Source of the DNA: Carposina sasakii
Lineage: Eukaryota > Arthropoda > Insecta > Lepidoptera > Carposinidae
Length of the DNA: 64,000 bases
Reading direction: 5' to 3'
NCBI GenBank assembly: GCA_014607495.2
Contig: CP053156.1
Location: 9,052,001-9,116,000, forward strand
This document shows, one piece after another, positions 22,213 to 32,430 of this stretch. Made by a program: the position numbers and the translations under genes. The notes under the pieces are model-generated. The model had not been told where the DNA came from, made no database searches, and saw only the letters and a list, made by a program, of their open reading frames with translations. The stretch's first letter is position 1, and each line of letters starts with the position of its first letter.

Positions 22213-23163
22213 TCTAATACTAATATTATAAAGAGGAAAACTTTGATTGTTTGTAATGAATAGGCTCAAAAACTACTGGACCGATTTCAAAAATTCTTTC
22301 ACCGTTAGAATCCTTATTGGACCTGGATAAACATAGGCTATAAGAATTTATAGCCTATGTTTATCCAGGTATATTCCCACGGGAAGGCAACCAACGGGAA
22401 TTTTATATTTTTTACGAAAACCGCTATACGTATGAAGCTGAAATCGGGCATATATGTTCATTCGGGACAGTGAGGGAGGACTAAAAACGGATTTCCCGAA
22501 ATTCCCATGGGAAGGGGACAAACGGGAATTCATAATTTTTACGAAAACCGCTATACATATGAAGCTGAAATTGGGCATATATGTTCATTAGGGACTATAA
22601 GGAAGCACTAAGAACGGATTTCCCGAAATTCCCACGGAAAGGGGACCAACGGGAATTAATTCTTTTTTACGAAAACGGCTACACATATGAATCTGAAATT
22701 GGGCATATATGTTCATCAGGGACCCCGAGGAAGCACTAGGAACGGATTTCCCGAAATTCCCACGGGAAGGGGACAAACGAGAATTTATTTTTTACGACAA
22801 CCGCGATATATATGAATTTGAAATCAGACCTGTACGTTCATTAGGGACTGCGAGGGAGCACTAAGAACGGATTTCCCGAAATTCCCACGGGAAGGTGACT
22901 TACGGGAATTTCAAATTTTTACGAAAGCCGCTATTTTTACGAAGCTTAAATCGGATTAGGGACTATGAGGAAGCTCTAAGAACGGATTTCCAGAAATTCC
23001 CACGGGAAGGGAACCAACGGGAGTTCCAAATTTTTACGAAAACCGCTGTACCTACATATGAAGTAGCTAATGTACTAATATGTACCGAAGCGAAGCGAGG
23101 GCGGGCCACTATTCCAGATAATTTCGACATTTTGTTTTTTCTGTAGTCCACGCGGACGGAGTA
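22213..23163 (+). mobile_element. Helitron with internal 127-bp tandem repeats, copy 2
   Basis: Starts TCTAATACTAATATTATAAA and shares the first 150 bp with the copy at 9702-10497. It then carries six to seven tandem units marked by GGATTTCCCGAAATTCCCA. It ends with the hairpin GTCCACGCGGAC and GGAGTAC at about 23163, so the last CTAG-bearing 20 bp are lost. Units are more diverged than in copy 1. It lies just upstream of MTFMT. Confidence 0.85.
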
Positions 23164-23599
23164 CTTATACATATTTATACATACCTACTTGAGGTATGGG
23201 ATGGATGACTTAATTTTAGTTTTTTCTTGCAATAGGTATTTTGCCTAGCTATGCTGTCTTTTTTGCCCTCGCAATTTAATCCCTTTATTATCCTGGTACC
23301 TACTTCTTTAGTCGATGCCTGTAAAATTCCTTCTTGAAATGTTGAAATAATGCAAAAACCGAGGTATTCACGGCTTAGCCGCGTTGCTCTAAGATTCGGG
23401 GTGACAGCAAGCTTGCCACTCTCGGTCAGCGCGCGAAATACCCACGTTCTTGCATCTCGCGGAAGACCCGTAGTTGGCGGCTAGCCGTAATCAAGTTTGT
23501 GCCGTAACCTGAAACGGGCGGTGCTGTGCAAGAGCTGTGCCGATCTTCCGGTATAGTATGCGACATTTGTGTGATGACCTTTATTTCTATTATCTACTA
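23164..23599. other. GC-richer stretch of unknown origin
   Basis: From about 23355 to 23580 the GC content rises (GGCGGCTAGCCGTAATCAAG and similar). No frame, splice signal or repeat match inside the window explains it. It could be an unrecognised repeat or the promoter-proximal region of MTFMT. Confidence 0.3.
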
Positions 23600-23806
23600 C
23601 TAGCAGCCGCCCACGGCTTCGCCCGCGTGAGAGTGCATTACTCCCGTGCGAAGCCGGGGCGGGTCCCTAGTTATATATTATAAATCTTCCTCGTGAATCA
23701 CTCTATCTATTAAAAGAAACCGCATCAAAATCCGTTCGCTATTTTGAAAGATCATACATAGGGACGGACAGACAGCGGCAAGCGACTTTGTTTTATAATA
23801 TGTAGT
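23600..23806 (-). mobile_element. short Helitron of a second family
   Basis: Minus strand: CTACATATTATAAAACAAAG at the 5' side, AAATAGCGAACGGATTTTGA inside, and the GC-rich hairpin CACGCGGGCGAAGCCGTGGG. It ends GCGGCTGCTAG at 23600, followed by T. It differs from the GTCCGCGTGGAC family but obeys the same end rules. Confidence 0.75.
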
Positions 23807-24751
23807 TGTTTAGGGAAGGGGCTGGGCCAAGAAAATTAGATGTTTAGGGATTTAGGGGTCGCGTCGCGTCAAAGTGAAAATAGAAGTCAAACCTGGGTGT
23901 TTTCTCTTCTTTCTTCTTCCGCGCGGAATCTCTCGTAGGGTTCTAGGGTTTTCACTTCACTATAGTCCACTTTCAGGGTACAGGCACTCCGTTAGGTATG
24001 TCGGTTTGTCACACACGGCAATCCACTTGTCGAGCAATAGACGTCGCGGTTGTTTGGGAACTCGGTCGGTTGGGAACGCGTTCGTTGGGCAACTGACAGC
24101 GTGGCCGGGTGAAAGCTCACAGGGCCCGCGTCCGATGACGAAGAAAGGAGCGGGCAATTTAAATAGGGAGATACAGAAATTATAGTTTTATCATAGTGAT
24201 GGGTAGGACCTACCACAAACCACTTAGGAAGGAAGTAGGAGCGATTTTCCAGTAATAATCAAAATTAATGTTTTTAAAACACACATAATGGAACTCAATT
24301 AAAATGCAAATTTTGTATCAACATCAATATAATTTAAACATTTATTTAGTAGTGCTCTAGGTACTTACTAATTTATCAAGAGTGTCATTTGTGGAATTTG
24401 AGATATTAAGTAGATTCATACTGCAAATACGTGCTGTTATAATATGAAGGACCTAACCTACCTCCACATTGATGTACTGAGTATAGGTGACGAAAATCAC
24501 ATTATCGATCAAATACAAATGAACTAAGTATGAATTTGTAAAAATAGGTACACCGGTAACTTCAGCAGTTGCAAGTTATTAATATTATCTAAACAGATAG
24601 AAAGCTGTGGCAGTAATAGAAAAGGTCACAACAAAATACATAAATCCACCTATGAATCCACCAAAGAGTTCATTACACGCGTTCTGATTTTAATGTACAT
24701 ACGTATGAATACTACATCATCTACACAAAATGTAGATATCCCAAAAAACCA
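23807..24751. other. intergenic stretch between MTFMT and the opsin stop
   Basis: 23870-24180 is GC-richer and carries overlapping spurious frames on both strands but no recognisable domain. 24200-24751 is AT-rich and would contain the opsin 3' UTR. No polyadenylation signal is convincing. Confidence 0.35.
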
Positions 24752-25782
24752 TTAACCAGTAGGATCATTACTAATAACGCTTTTGGTGGACCGTCTGTGA
24801 AAACTCTTCTTCTTTGCAAACTTTGGCTTTACGTACCAAGAAGGCGGATTTACAACATTCTCCTCCAAACTCTTCAAACTGATACTTCTTTGTGATCCTT
24901 CCAGCTCCGACACCATCGAAGATATTGAACAAACTTTATCACGTGGCTGCTTTACATCGTCTATCTGATATGGTATGTCTTTCATATTGACTATCTCTAC
25001 TTCTGTGTCACTCAGATCTTTGCTAGGTCTGTGAGTTCTGGTCGCGTCCATTGTGTATCCAATGGTCTTTATTGTGCCTCCCATTCGGTTAGACGTGTTA
25101 AGGTTTAACATTTTCTTGAATTCTTTGCGGAATTTAGGATGGGTTATTATGTAAATGAAAGGATTTATGCATGCCGCTGTTTTGCAAAATAATGCCGGTA
25201 TCATGGAAGATATGGGCGTAATGAGATCCTTTCTGCCGAATATACCTATAAGTGCTACTACCGCGTAGGGCGTCCAAGAAACAAAAAATAGAGCAATCAC
25301 TGTTATGACTAAATACGCAAGTTTAATCTCTGATTTACGTTTAACTTGCTCCTTGACATGTCTAGAGGAAAGCCGTTGCTCCGTTTTGCTTGTTACAATA
25401 TTTCTATCGCAAGCGACCACTCGAAAGATGCTGAGGTAGCAAAATGAGATGGTGGAGAATGGCAAGACCCATGCAGCACAGAAAAAAACGAAGATGAAGT
25501 ATCTCGGTCTCAGTTCATCGGTGAGGTAGTCGAAACTGCAGCTGGTGAGGTAGCCTTCGGGGACGTAGTGTCCATACCCGAAGTCGAGGGCCGGGACAAG
25601 GGAGAAGGTGGCGGCGTACAGCCAGGCGGCGACGGCTAGCACACGCGCCCTGACGGATGTCAAGGCTCGAAGCGGCTCCAAAGGACGCACGACAGCCCAG
25701 TACCGGTCCAGAGCGATTGCAGATAAAGTTGCTATAGATGTTGCACCAGTTAACCCTCCTAGAAAGCCGTAAATGACGCAAC
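24752..25782 (-). CDS. Rh7: opsin exon 3 (TM3 to C-terminus), RH7-like
   Basis: Last exon of a light-sensing G-protein-coupled receptor of the plasma membrane. The acceptor TTTTGTTACAG precedes base 25782; the stop TAA is at 24752. With first exon A the protein is 546 aa, with first exon B 584 aa. In A numbering: Cys205 of the conserved disulfide, ALDRYWAVVRP (DRY at 229-231), VPEGYLTSCSFDYL (second disulfide Cys285), and TM6 FFVSWTPYAVVA. TM7 is ALFCKTAACINPFIY, where Lys404 is the retinal-binding lysine, followed by HPKFRKEF. A long hydrophilic tail of about 130 residues, rich in Ser and Lys, follows. The signatures and extended termini point to the RH7 branch; an unclassified lepidopteran opsin is the alternative. 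Opsin identity is firm, the subfamily moderately so. The overlapping GTG-started frame at 25690 is only part of this exon. Confidence 0.93.
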
Positions 25783-26114
25783 CTGTAACAAAACCAATGC
25801 TGTATTATTATTTATTTATTTATTCCTATAAAAATGTTACATAAAAGGTTTAATAGTGCCTTTAAACCTGTGGAGTTTTACTTGGCACTTTCCTGATAGT
25901 AGGGGATGCTGTAAGTATAAACTGAATTATCGAATGACACCCCATTAAAGGTAACGGTGGTTGAGATTGCAGAAGCCGTGTGCCTTCACCTATATACAGT
26001 AGACGCTTAGGTAGGTGCATAGCTGATAAGACTTTGTAGACGAGCTGGGGGTTTATTATGAACTTTTAAGATAATTTCATTGTCATTAGGTATATTATTG
26101 TCTATATGTATGGT

Positions 26115-26262
26115 ACAGTCAAAACTCGTAACCAGTCAAAAATACCTGCTTTTAACTAGCAAAATCAGTCAAAAGTAGTTTTAACCAGCTCCATTGGGCA
26201 AAACTACTTTTGACTGATTTTGCTAGTTTAAAGTACTTTCGATTGGTTAAGAGTTTTGACTG
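26115..26262. mobile_element. 148-bp hairpin MITE at TA
   Basis: CAGTCAAAACTCGTAACCA at 26115 pairs with the inverted end GAGTTTTGACTG at 26262, flanked by TA. The inner parts also pair (TAGCAAAATCAGTCAAAAGT against its inverse). It lies in opsin intron 2. TA flanks suggest a mariner-type relative. Confidence 0.75.
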
Positions 26263-26279
26263 TAACATGATACTATACA

Positions 26280-26532
26280 AGGAGTATATTAAGTGAAACG
26301 GTATGAATATAGCTCACAACAGATAACCTATCTACAAAATTTGAATCTCGAAATCACACGTTTATTTTTCCAAGTATGTAGAATTTCTAAACAACTCAGG
26401 AATGATCATACAATCTTGTAAAATAAAAAAATTAGATTTTGAGTCTCAAACATTAGGTTCGCTATAGGTATAGTGGACTATTTTTGGCATTTGGTTTAAC
26501 ATACCCATTGGTTACAGCCTGTGTTTAGGTAG
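26280..26532. repeat. decayed copy of the CAGGGTGTAACA MITE
   Basis: Shares ordered motifs with 49305-49568: ATCTACAAAATTTGAATCTC, GAAATCACACGTTTATTTTT, TCATACAATCTTG, TTTAACATACCC. The ends are degraded. Confidence 0.55.
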
Positions 26533-26832
26533 CTGCGTCTGGTTTCCACAATGGAAATAAACCTGTTTAAAAAGTTCAGAGATGAACGTTTTTCCATGAC
26601 AATGTTTATCTTTACCGAGATTTGAATTATAATAATGATCTACGAATTTAATCTCGAACTATGATATTATTATGATGCTCCGGCTACATTGTTGCGACAA
26701 GATTTGTGTCGCATAGTCGTGATAAAACTTCATCTTACAAAAACTTCGTGTTGTCGCGACAATCAGACGGACGAAGCGGTTGCACTGTGTCACATGATGG
26801 CAAATAATTATTTACTGCATCTTTATGGAACA

Positions 26833-27147
26833 AAAAAAAAACAAAAATTTCGAGCTGCCGATATAAAAATACCTCTTTTTATTAATAATGTGCATGTAGA
26901 TACGTGTGAAAACGATATTATTTGTTATATCCGAGATAAGACTAGTGTTGAGGTGAATTTACAAAAAATAAAGGCTAAACAACAAAAAGATTATAGCTCC
27001 TACAAGATCTTTGTTCCCAAACATAAATTAAGTTTGTTTATGAACAGTACACTGTGGCCTGATGGAATAACGTTTCGTCGTTTTGTGGACTTTCGCCGAC
27101 GTGGTGTAGATACGGGAAGTGATCTGCATACAAGTGCTAATAATTAA
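26833..27147 (+). CDS. LINE ORF1, C-terminal part
   Basis: The open frame can be extended back to 26689, but that start is a TTG in flanking DNA and the ATG end is missing. From about 26833 the protein reads like the C-terminal domain of CR1/Jockey-type ORF1 proteins: IPLFINNVHVDTCENDIICY, YSSYKIFVPKHKLSLFMN, then LWPDGITFRRFVDFRRRG. In such elements ORF1 proteins bind the element RNA. The stop at 27145-27147 is 9 nt before the ORF2 ATG, which suggests reinitiation between the two ORFs. Confidence 0.7.
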   Translation, partial: KKKQKFRAADIKIPLFINNVHVDTCENDIICYIRDKTSVEVNLQKIKAKQQKDYSSYKIFVPKHKLSLFMNSTLWPDGITFRRFVDFRRRGVDTGSDLHTSANN

Positions 27148-27156
27148 ACCATAATC

Positions 27157-29970
27157 ATGGGTACATCATTGATAACCTTTAACTGCAAGTCCCTTAAAAG
27201 GTCGATAGAATGCATTAGATCGCTCAGTCAGAAAGCCGACATCATTGCACTCCAGGAGACATGGCTATTGCCCCATGAAATTCAGGAAATTGGCAATGTA
27301 AACCGGTCCTTTAGTTACTTTGGCAAGTCAGCAGTCGACACTTCGGCAGGGCCTTTGCGTGGACGGCCATATGGGGGAGTGGCGCTTTTATGGAAGAGTT
27401 CCAGTTTTGAGTGTGTGTCTGTGGTTCCGTGTGTGAGTGACCGGATCGCTGCGATTAGTGTAACTGTCTTAGGTCGTTCCATGCTGGTGCTTTCAGTATA
27501 TATGCCTACTGACTCACCAGTCAACCTTCCAGAATATATAGAATGCTTAGGTGAAATTGTTGCAATTGTCGAAAATAATAATACGGAATCTGTGTATATT
27601 TTGGGAGACTTCAATGCACATCCAGGTGAGCCTTTTCATAGGGAATTAATGAGTTTTTGTAGCGATCAAAACTGGGAGTGCATTGATTCGAAAATATTAG
27701 ACGTCAGCTCAAACACATATACCTATGTTAGTGACATAAATGGTAGCCATCGCTGGCTAGACCACTGCTTGGTCACTAAAGCTGCCAGTAGTTCTGTAAC
27801 TAATGTAAAGGTGCATTATGACGTATATTGGTCGGATCATCACCCACTACAAATTGAGTGCGATATTCAAACACTGCGAGTAACAATAGAACCTCCGCGG
27901 GCTGCTATTAACAGAATTGTATGGGGTGAGCGTGACACGAAACAAATTGACATGTATACAAATCTCTGTAATGAAAAACTAAGTTTAATTGATTTTCCGG
28001 ATGAACTTGGTTTATGCTGTGACTCAATATGTACAAATAATGACCGAGAACATACAGGAGTAATTGACCTCTTGTACTGTAAAATAGTAACGTCATTGCA
28101 GGAGGCCGCTGAGAAAAGCTGTCACAATGTCCGTGAAGGTGGTAGGAACGGTGGTCGGTCTGTGGTTGGATGGAATAGGTATGTTCGCGATGCTCACCGG
28201 AATGCGAGGCAAAACTATCTAAACTGGCTGTGGTATGGACGACCAAAGCAGGGTCTTATCTATGATAATATGTGTGTTTCTAGAAAACTCTTTAAAGAAA
28301 AACTTAAATTTTGCCAAAATAATGAAGAATCAATCAAGATGAATATTTTAGCTGATCATCATAAAAGTAAAGATTTTAAGGGATTCTGGAAGCACACAAA
28401 GAGGTTGGGTCCTAAGCCAAACGTGCCGGCGAGCGTCGAGGGCATGCAGGATCCGAGGGACATAGCCAACATGTTTAGTTCTCATTTTAGGGTGAAATCA
28501 CCACTGCAGAATCAGACGGCGAGTGTTGGGGCGATCGTGTCCGAGGTGCCAAAAAGAATTACCGCCAGGGAAATTGAGACACTAATTAAAGGAATAACTA
28601 GGGGTAAGTCACCAGGGCACGATGGCCTCAGTATCGAACATTTTTTGTATGCTGGACCGCACCTGCCAAGACTGTTGGCTCTGCTCTTCACCTTTTGTAT
28701 TAGGCACTCATACTTGCCTGTGGAGTTTATGAAAGCTATCGTAATTCCTATAGTTAAGAACAAGACAGGAAACATAGGGGACAAAAGTAACTATAGACCG
28801 ATCACATTGGCTACAACTGCATCCAAGATACTTGACTGTCTGCTTGAGCGGCAGCTTAAGCGTGTTCTGGTCCTACATGACGGTCAATTTGGGTTTAGGC
28901 CCCGTTTATCAACGGAGTGTGCTATACTGTCCCTCAAGCATACAGTCAGATATTATACGGATAGGGGTACAGCTGTCTATGCTGCGTTTCTTGACCTCTC
29001 TAAGGCATTTGACTTGGTTAGGTATGATATTTTGTGGGCTAAACTCATAGAATCTGGTGTACCAGGTGAATTTGTCAATATCTTCAAGTACTGGTATGGG
29101 CATCAGACAAATCAGGTCAAATGGCTTGATCAGTTCTCTGAGGCATATGGCTTGGAATGCGGGGTGAGACAAGGTGGTCTGACATCGCCATCGTTTTTCA
29201 ATCTATATATAAATCAGCTAATCGCTGGGCTCAGCGACACCGGTGTCGGCTGTTCTATTGATGGCCACTGTGTGAACAGCATTAGTTATGCCGACGACAT
29301 GGTGCTGCTGAGTCCATCGATTGCTGCACTCAGACGGCTGATCACATTATGTGAAAGATATGCAGTCTCACACGGCCTCCTATATAATGTTAATAAGAGT
29401 GATATGATGATTTTTAGAGCTGGGAATCGTAAGATAACGTATGTACCGCCCGTAAAGCTCAATCACGTTGAACTTAAAAGAGTGTCATCTTTCAAATACC
29501 TTGGTCATATCGTTACTGAGGATTTGAAGGATGACAATGATATCGAAAGGGAAAGGAGGGCGTTGGCAGTTCGCTGTAATATGTTGGCTCGCAGATTTGC
29601 AAAGTGCAGTACGGAGGTCAAACTAACTCTTTTTAGGGCTTACTGTCAGTCTTTATACACATGCAATCTGTGGGTCAACTATACCCAGCGGGCTTTCAAT
29701 GCTCTCCGAATACAATATAATAATGGTCTTAGAATGATGTTAGGGCTCCGGCGTCACTGCAGCGCCTCCGGAATGTTTGCGCAAGCGCACACCGACGGGT
29801 TTCATACAGTGATTCGCAAGCGCACCGCCTCGCTATTGCGGAGAGTACGCGGGAGTACTAACATTATTCTAAGAATAATAAGTGAAAAGCCGGACTGCCC
29901 AATATTGACACACTGGACGCATACTCACATGCATGTGGTAGGTGCAGTACCGGGCAAATACTTAAATTAA
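27157..29970 (+). CDS. LINE ORF2: endonuclease and reverse transcriptase
   Basis: 937 aa, uninterrupted, with a proper ATG. The APE endonuclease has ITFNCKSLKRS at the start, LQETW (E34), LGDFNAH, and WSDHHPL. The reverse transcriptase has SPGHDGLSIEH, NYRPITLATT, FLDLSKAFDLV, GVRQGGLTSP and SYADDMVLLS (YADD 711-714). It is close to the protein at 3790-6552 over its full length, with scattered substitutions, so the two are separate insertions of one family or of sister subfamilies. It still looks catalytically complete. The clade is Jockey/CR1-like and not resolved further. Confidence 0.92.
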   Translation: MGTSLITFNCKSLKRSIECIRSLSQKADIIALQETWLLPHEIQEIGNVNRSFSYFGKSAVDTSAGPLRGRPYGGVALLWKSSSFECVSVVPCVSDRIAAISVTVLGRSMLVLSVYMPTDSPVNLPEYIECLGEIVAIVENNNTESVYILGDFNAHPGEPFHRELMSFCSDQNWECIDSKILDVSSNTYTYVSDINGSHRWLDHCLVTKAASSSVTNVKVHYDVYWSDHHPLQIECDIQTLRVTIEPPRAAINRIVWGERDTKQIDMYTNLCNEKLSLIDFPDELGLCCDSICTNNDREHTGVIDLLYCKIVTSLQEAAEKSCHNVREGGRNGGRSVVGWNRYVRDAHRNARQNYLNWLWYGRPKQGLIYDNMCVSRKLFKEKLKFCQNNEESIKMNILADHHKSKDFKGFWKHTKRLGPKPNVPASVEGMQDPRDIANMFSSHFRVKSPLQNQTASVGAIVSEVPKRITAREIETLIKGITRGKSPGHDGLSIEHFLYAGPHLPRLLALLFTFCIRHSYLPVEFMKAIVIPIVKNKTGNIGDKSNYRPITLATTASKILDCLLERQLKRVLVLHDGQFGFRPRLSTECAILSLKHTVRYYTDRGTAVYAAFLDLSKAFDLVRYDILWAKLIESGVPGEFVNIFKYWYGHQTNQVKWLDQFSEAYGLECGVRQGGLTSPSFFNLYINQLIAGLSDTGVGCSIDGHCVNSISYADDMVLLSPSIAALRRLITLCERYAVSHGLLYNVNKSDMMIFRAGNRKITYVPPVKLNHVELKRVSSFKYLGHIVTEDLKDDNDIERERRALAVRCNMLARRFAKCSTEVKLTLFRAYCQSLYTCNLWVNYTQRAFNALRIQYNNGLRMMLGLRRHCSASGMFAQAHTDGFHTVIRKRTASLLRRVRGSTNIILRIISEKPDCPILTHWTHTHMHVVGAVPGKYLN

Positions 29971-30897
29971 TCTATTATTATTATTATTATTATTCTTATG
30001 TTTACTAACCTAGTCACTTAAGTTTTTCTCGCATACCTACTAACTCAATTATGGACTCTGTCTGAAATAAATAGTTTTTTTTTTTTTTTTTTTTTATTAC
30101 TTATTTGAACAAAAATAAAAAGGTAAAAAAGAGGAATAAAAAGCTTTATTAAAATAATTACTTAAGAGGAATAAAATACCTATTTAAATATGATAATAAT
30201 ATTTTTTAAATGTTCTTTCGTTATTCCAATCCATGATTGAAGTCGGAGTCTCGCAGTCAACTAAAGCGCGCAAAGTGCAGCAAACTACACGAACTTTATT
30301 GCGATAAAACCCTTTGATGTGCGGCAATTTACCGACATTGGCGCGACGTACATTTTGTGTCGCGATGATGATTCACGAGATGAAGAACTCTTTGGCCAGA
30401 CATGTCGCGACAACGCGAAGATTCGCGTAATGTAGCCGCAGCATAAGTAAGTATAAATTGCTTTGACTCAGAAGGCGGTGTCTCTATCAGACCCGCTCGT
30501 ATTAACTCTGATGAAAGTCCGCAAACTAGGTAGGAAAATTCATTTTTGTTATGTAAAATAGCTACATTCAACAATGAAACGGTGAAGATAGATTGACCAG
30601 CAGCCTTGCAACCTAGCGTAGTGACTCAACTGGCATCATTTGTTAGGTTATGGTAACTTTTAAACTTACCATCTATCAATTTTTTTATGTGTAGAAAATT
30701 AACAATTAAAAGCTTACCTCTGAGCGTAATGTGACCAACCCCTTTACCTACCTTACTCGTACAAATGCATCATAAATTGCGGAAACAAACATTTAAAAAA
30801 ATTCTGCCTAGCAGAGTCAGTAGTCACAGTAACAGTAACACTGATAAAGCAATTCGTTTTATCGACATACTACTATTGCAAAATATTAAAGGCTTAC

Positions 30898-31028
30898 CAG
30901 TTTTTCCTAAAGCGGGTCCTAGGTTGAAAGAGTTGAAGATGAAGACTGGAGTCTTGGCCAGCATGAAGAAATCACTTAGCGCCAGATTTGCCACCAGAAT
31001 GTTACCTGGTGTACGTAGAGTTCTACAT
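30898..31028 (-). CDS. Rh7: opsin exon 2 (intracellular loop 1 to TM3 start)
   Basis: 131 nt between the acceptor ATATTGTTCCAG and the donor AAAACTG|GTAAGC. It reads CRTLRTPGNILVANLALSDF, then FMLAKTPVFIFNSFNLGPAL, the typical opsin loop 1, TM2 and approach to TM3. The first base completes an Arg codon (AG|A) from either first exon, and the last base completes Gly204 with exon 3. Total lengths (479 or 593 + 131 + 1031) are both multiples of three, which strongly supports the model. The acceptor has a poor pyrimidine tract and a MITE ends 32 bp upstream of the exon. Confidence 0.93.
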
Positions 31029-31305
31029 CTGGAACAATATTCATTGTACTTATGAATATACAGGGTGTTTTTTCGTTGCCACCCTTAACGAAGAGTAGGT
31101 ACGTCCTCTATACATCAAATAAAGTAAGTTTATGCCAAAAAAAAGTTCTGGGAAATGATGTAATTTTTTTGAAAAAAAAATTACTTTATCGAGCGAATAG
31201 ACAGATATTAATTATTATTTCTCGTGAAAAAATCTTTCTACGCGCGTCTATGTGCATTTATGCAGAAAAACGCAGTCTATTTACTCAACTTTGGACCCTA
31301 ATATC

Positions 31306-32430
31306 CACTGGCGGACTAACAGGGGGGCGGTGGGGGCGGTCCGCCCCGGGCCCCACAACTGAGGGGCCTCGGATTGGCATATTTAATTATAATTCTTGGA
31401 GTTCTGGAATATGATTTTGGAAGAAGTAAATCTCACCCAAAAATATTTACAAACACCTGAAATCACACTTGACATGGGTTTGATAAAAATGAAGGAACTG
31501 CAATTGTTTCTTGTCGAGGAAAGAAATACGCTCGTCACTAAGGCTATACAATTTGGCACGCACAAATGTAGAGAAATGGGCATAGATATTGAGAGACGAG
31601 GCCGACGAAAAGTAAAAAAGAATCAACCTGGAGAAACATCTTCAGATGCCAGATTGACTTTGCAAGAAGAAGTTCGCAGATCTATGTTCGAGTGCTTGGA
31701 TATATTTAGTCAAGAATTGGCTACAAGACTCACTGCTATGGAAAACATTTCTAGCACCTTCCATATTGTACAACCAAAATTCCTGATAAAAGGCTCTGTA
31801 GAAAATGAACTTGAGCAGGCAGTGGAAAAGCTCAACCTAGTCTATGGTGATTTTGACAAGGAAAAATTATGCAAAGAAGTTTACAGATTGCGAAGACATG
31901 TAAGCGCAACTAATACTGCAACGGAGGAAGCTGCTTCATGGAGTGCTAAAAAAATGTTTGAATTTATTATTAGATGGGACTTTACCGAATACCTACCCAA
32001 CATATGTCTGATACTTCAGTATTTCCTAACAATTAGTGTATCAGTAGCGTCGTGCGAAAGAAGTTTTTCAAAACTTAAACTTATCAAGAATTATCTACGA
32101 TCGACCATGACTGAAGAACGACTTGCTAGCTTGGCTATTTTGTCGATTGAAAGAAAAGCAGCATCGGTTTTGGATTTTGATGACGTTATTAATAAATTTA
32201 GTGCATTAAAAGCTAGAAAACACAATTTGAAATGTTTGTAATTAATTTTAATTACTTGTAGTGTGGTTGCTTGTTTTTTATTTGAAAGCTGTAATGTTAA
32301 AAAATATTGATTAAAATTTTAGTTTCTATCTATCTGCATTTGTTTAATTCAGTAAATCTGGAGGGCGGGCGCCAGGGGGCCCTAAAATTAAAGACTGCCC
32401 CGGGCCTCAAAAAGTCTTAGTCCGCCAGTG
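31306..32430 (+). mobile_element. hAT transposon with 8-bp target duplication
   Basis: Starts CACTGGCGGACTAA and ends with its inverse TTAGTCCGCCAGTG. It is flanked on both sides by the identical octamer CTAATATC (31298-31305 and 32431-32438). The paralogous MITE at 42176-42543 shows the unoccupied site. Very GC-rich sub-termini (GGGGGCGGTCCGCCCCGGGC on the left, GGGCGGGCGCCAGGGGGCCC on the right) surround a transposase remnant. At 1125 bp it is an internally deleted, non-autonomous copy. Confidence 0.95.
31396..32241 (+). pseudogene. hAT transposase, C-terminal part
   Basis: 281-codon frame. The N-terminal DNA-binding and first catalytic parts are missing. The C-terminal hAT dimerisation domain is clear: FLTISVSVASCERSFSKLKL (about 213-232) then IKNYLRSTMTEERLASLAIL. 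The middle is helical and charged, as in ZMYM1-like or 52-kDa-repressor-like hAT proteins. It might still be translated from this start, but it cannot be a complete transposase. Confidence 0.85.

Larger units (their letters stand above)
26770..30095 (+). mobile_element. non-LTR retrotransposon (LINE), copy B, two ORFs
   Basis: Contains the C-terminal half of ORF1, an intact ORF2, a 3' UTR with (TTA)n at about 29973-29994, and the terminus GTCTGAAATAAATAG followed by a T-rich tail at 30075-30095. The same terminus (GTCTGAAATAAATAA then (TTTTTA)n) is present at 46311-46850. It is inserted in opsin intron 2, antisense to the opsin. The exact 5' junction is not determined. Confidence 0.85.
26675..30445. 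mobile_element. possible DNA transposon split by a LINE
   Basis: Near 26677 the sequence GCTCCGGCTACATTG and near 30445 the inverse of GCTGCGGCTACATTACG form an inverted pair. TCGCGACA-type motifs follow inward on both sides. Between them lies the LINE of about 26770-30095. On the minus strand near 30234 a short frame begins MDWNNERTFK before breaking. This resembles the start of MADF-type proteins of Harbinger elements, which is inference only. No target duplication is clear. Confidence 0.45.

Noticed and set aside
23874..24216. Overlapping frames on both strands near 24 kb
   Set aside because: GC-rich sequence produces long frames by chance in several phases; no domain is recognisable in any.
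24752..25690. A 312-aa stand-alone GPCR starting at 25690
   Set aside because: The start is a GTG inside an exon that continues upstream to a good acceptor at 25782; the DRY motif lies upstream of that GTG.
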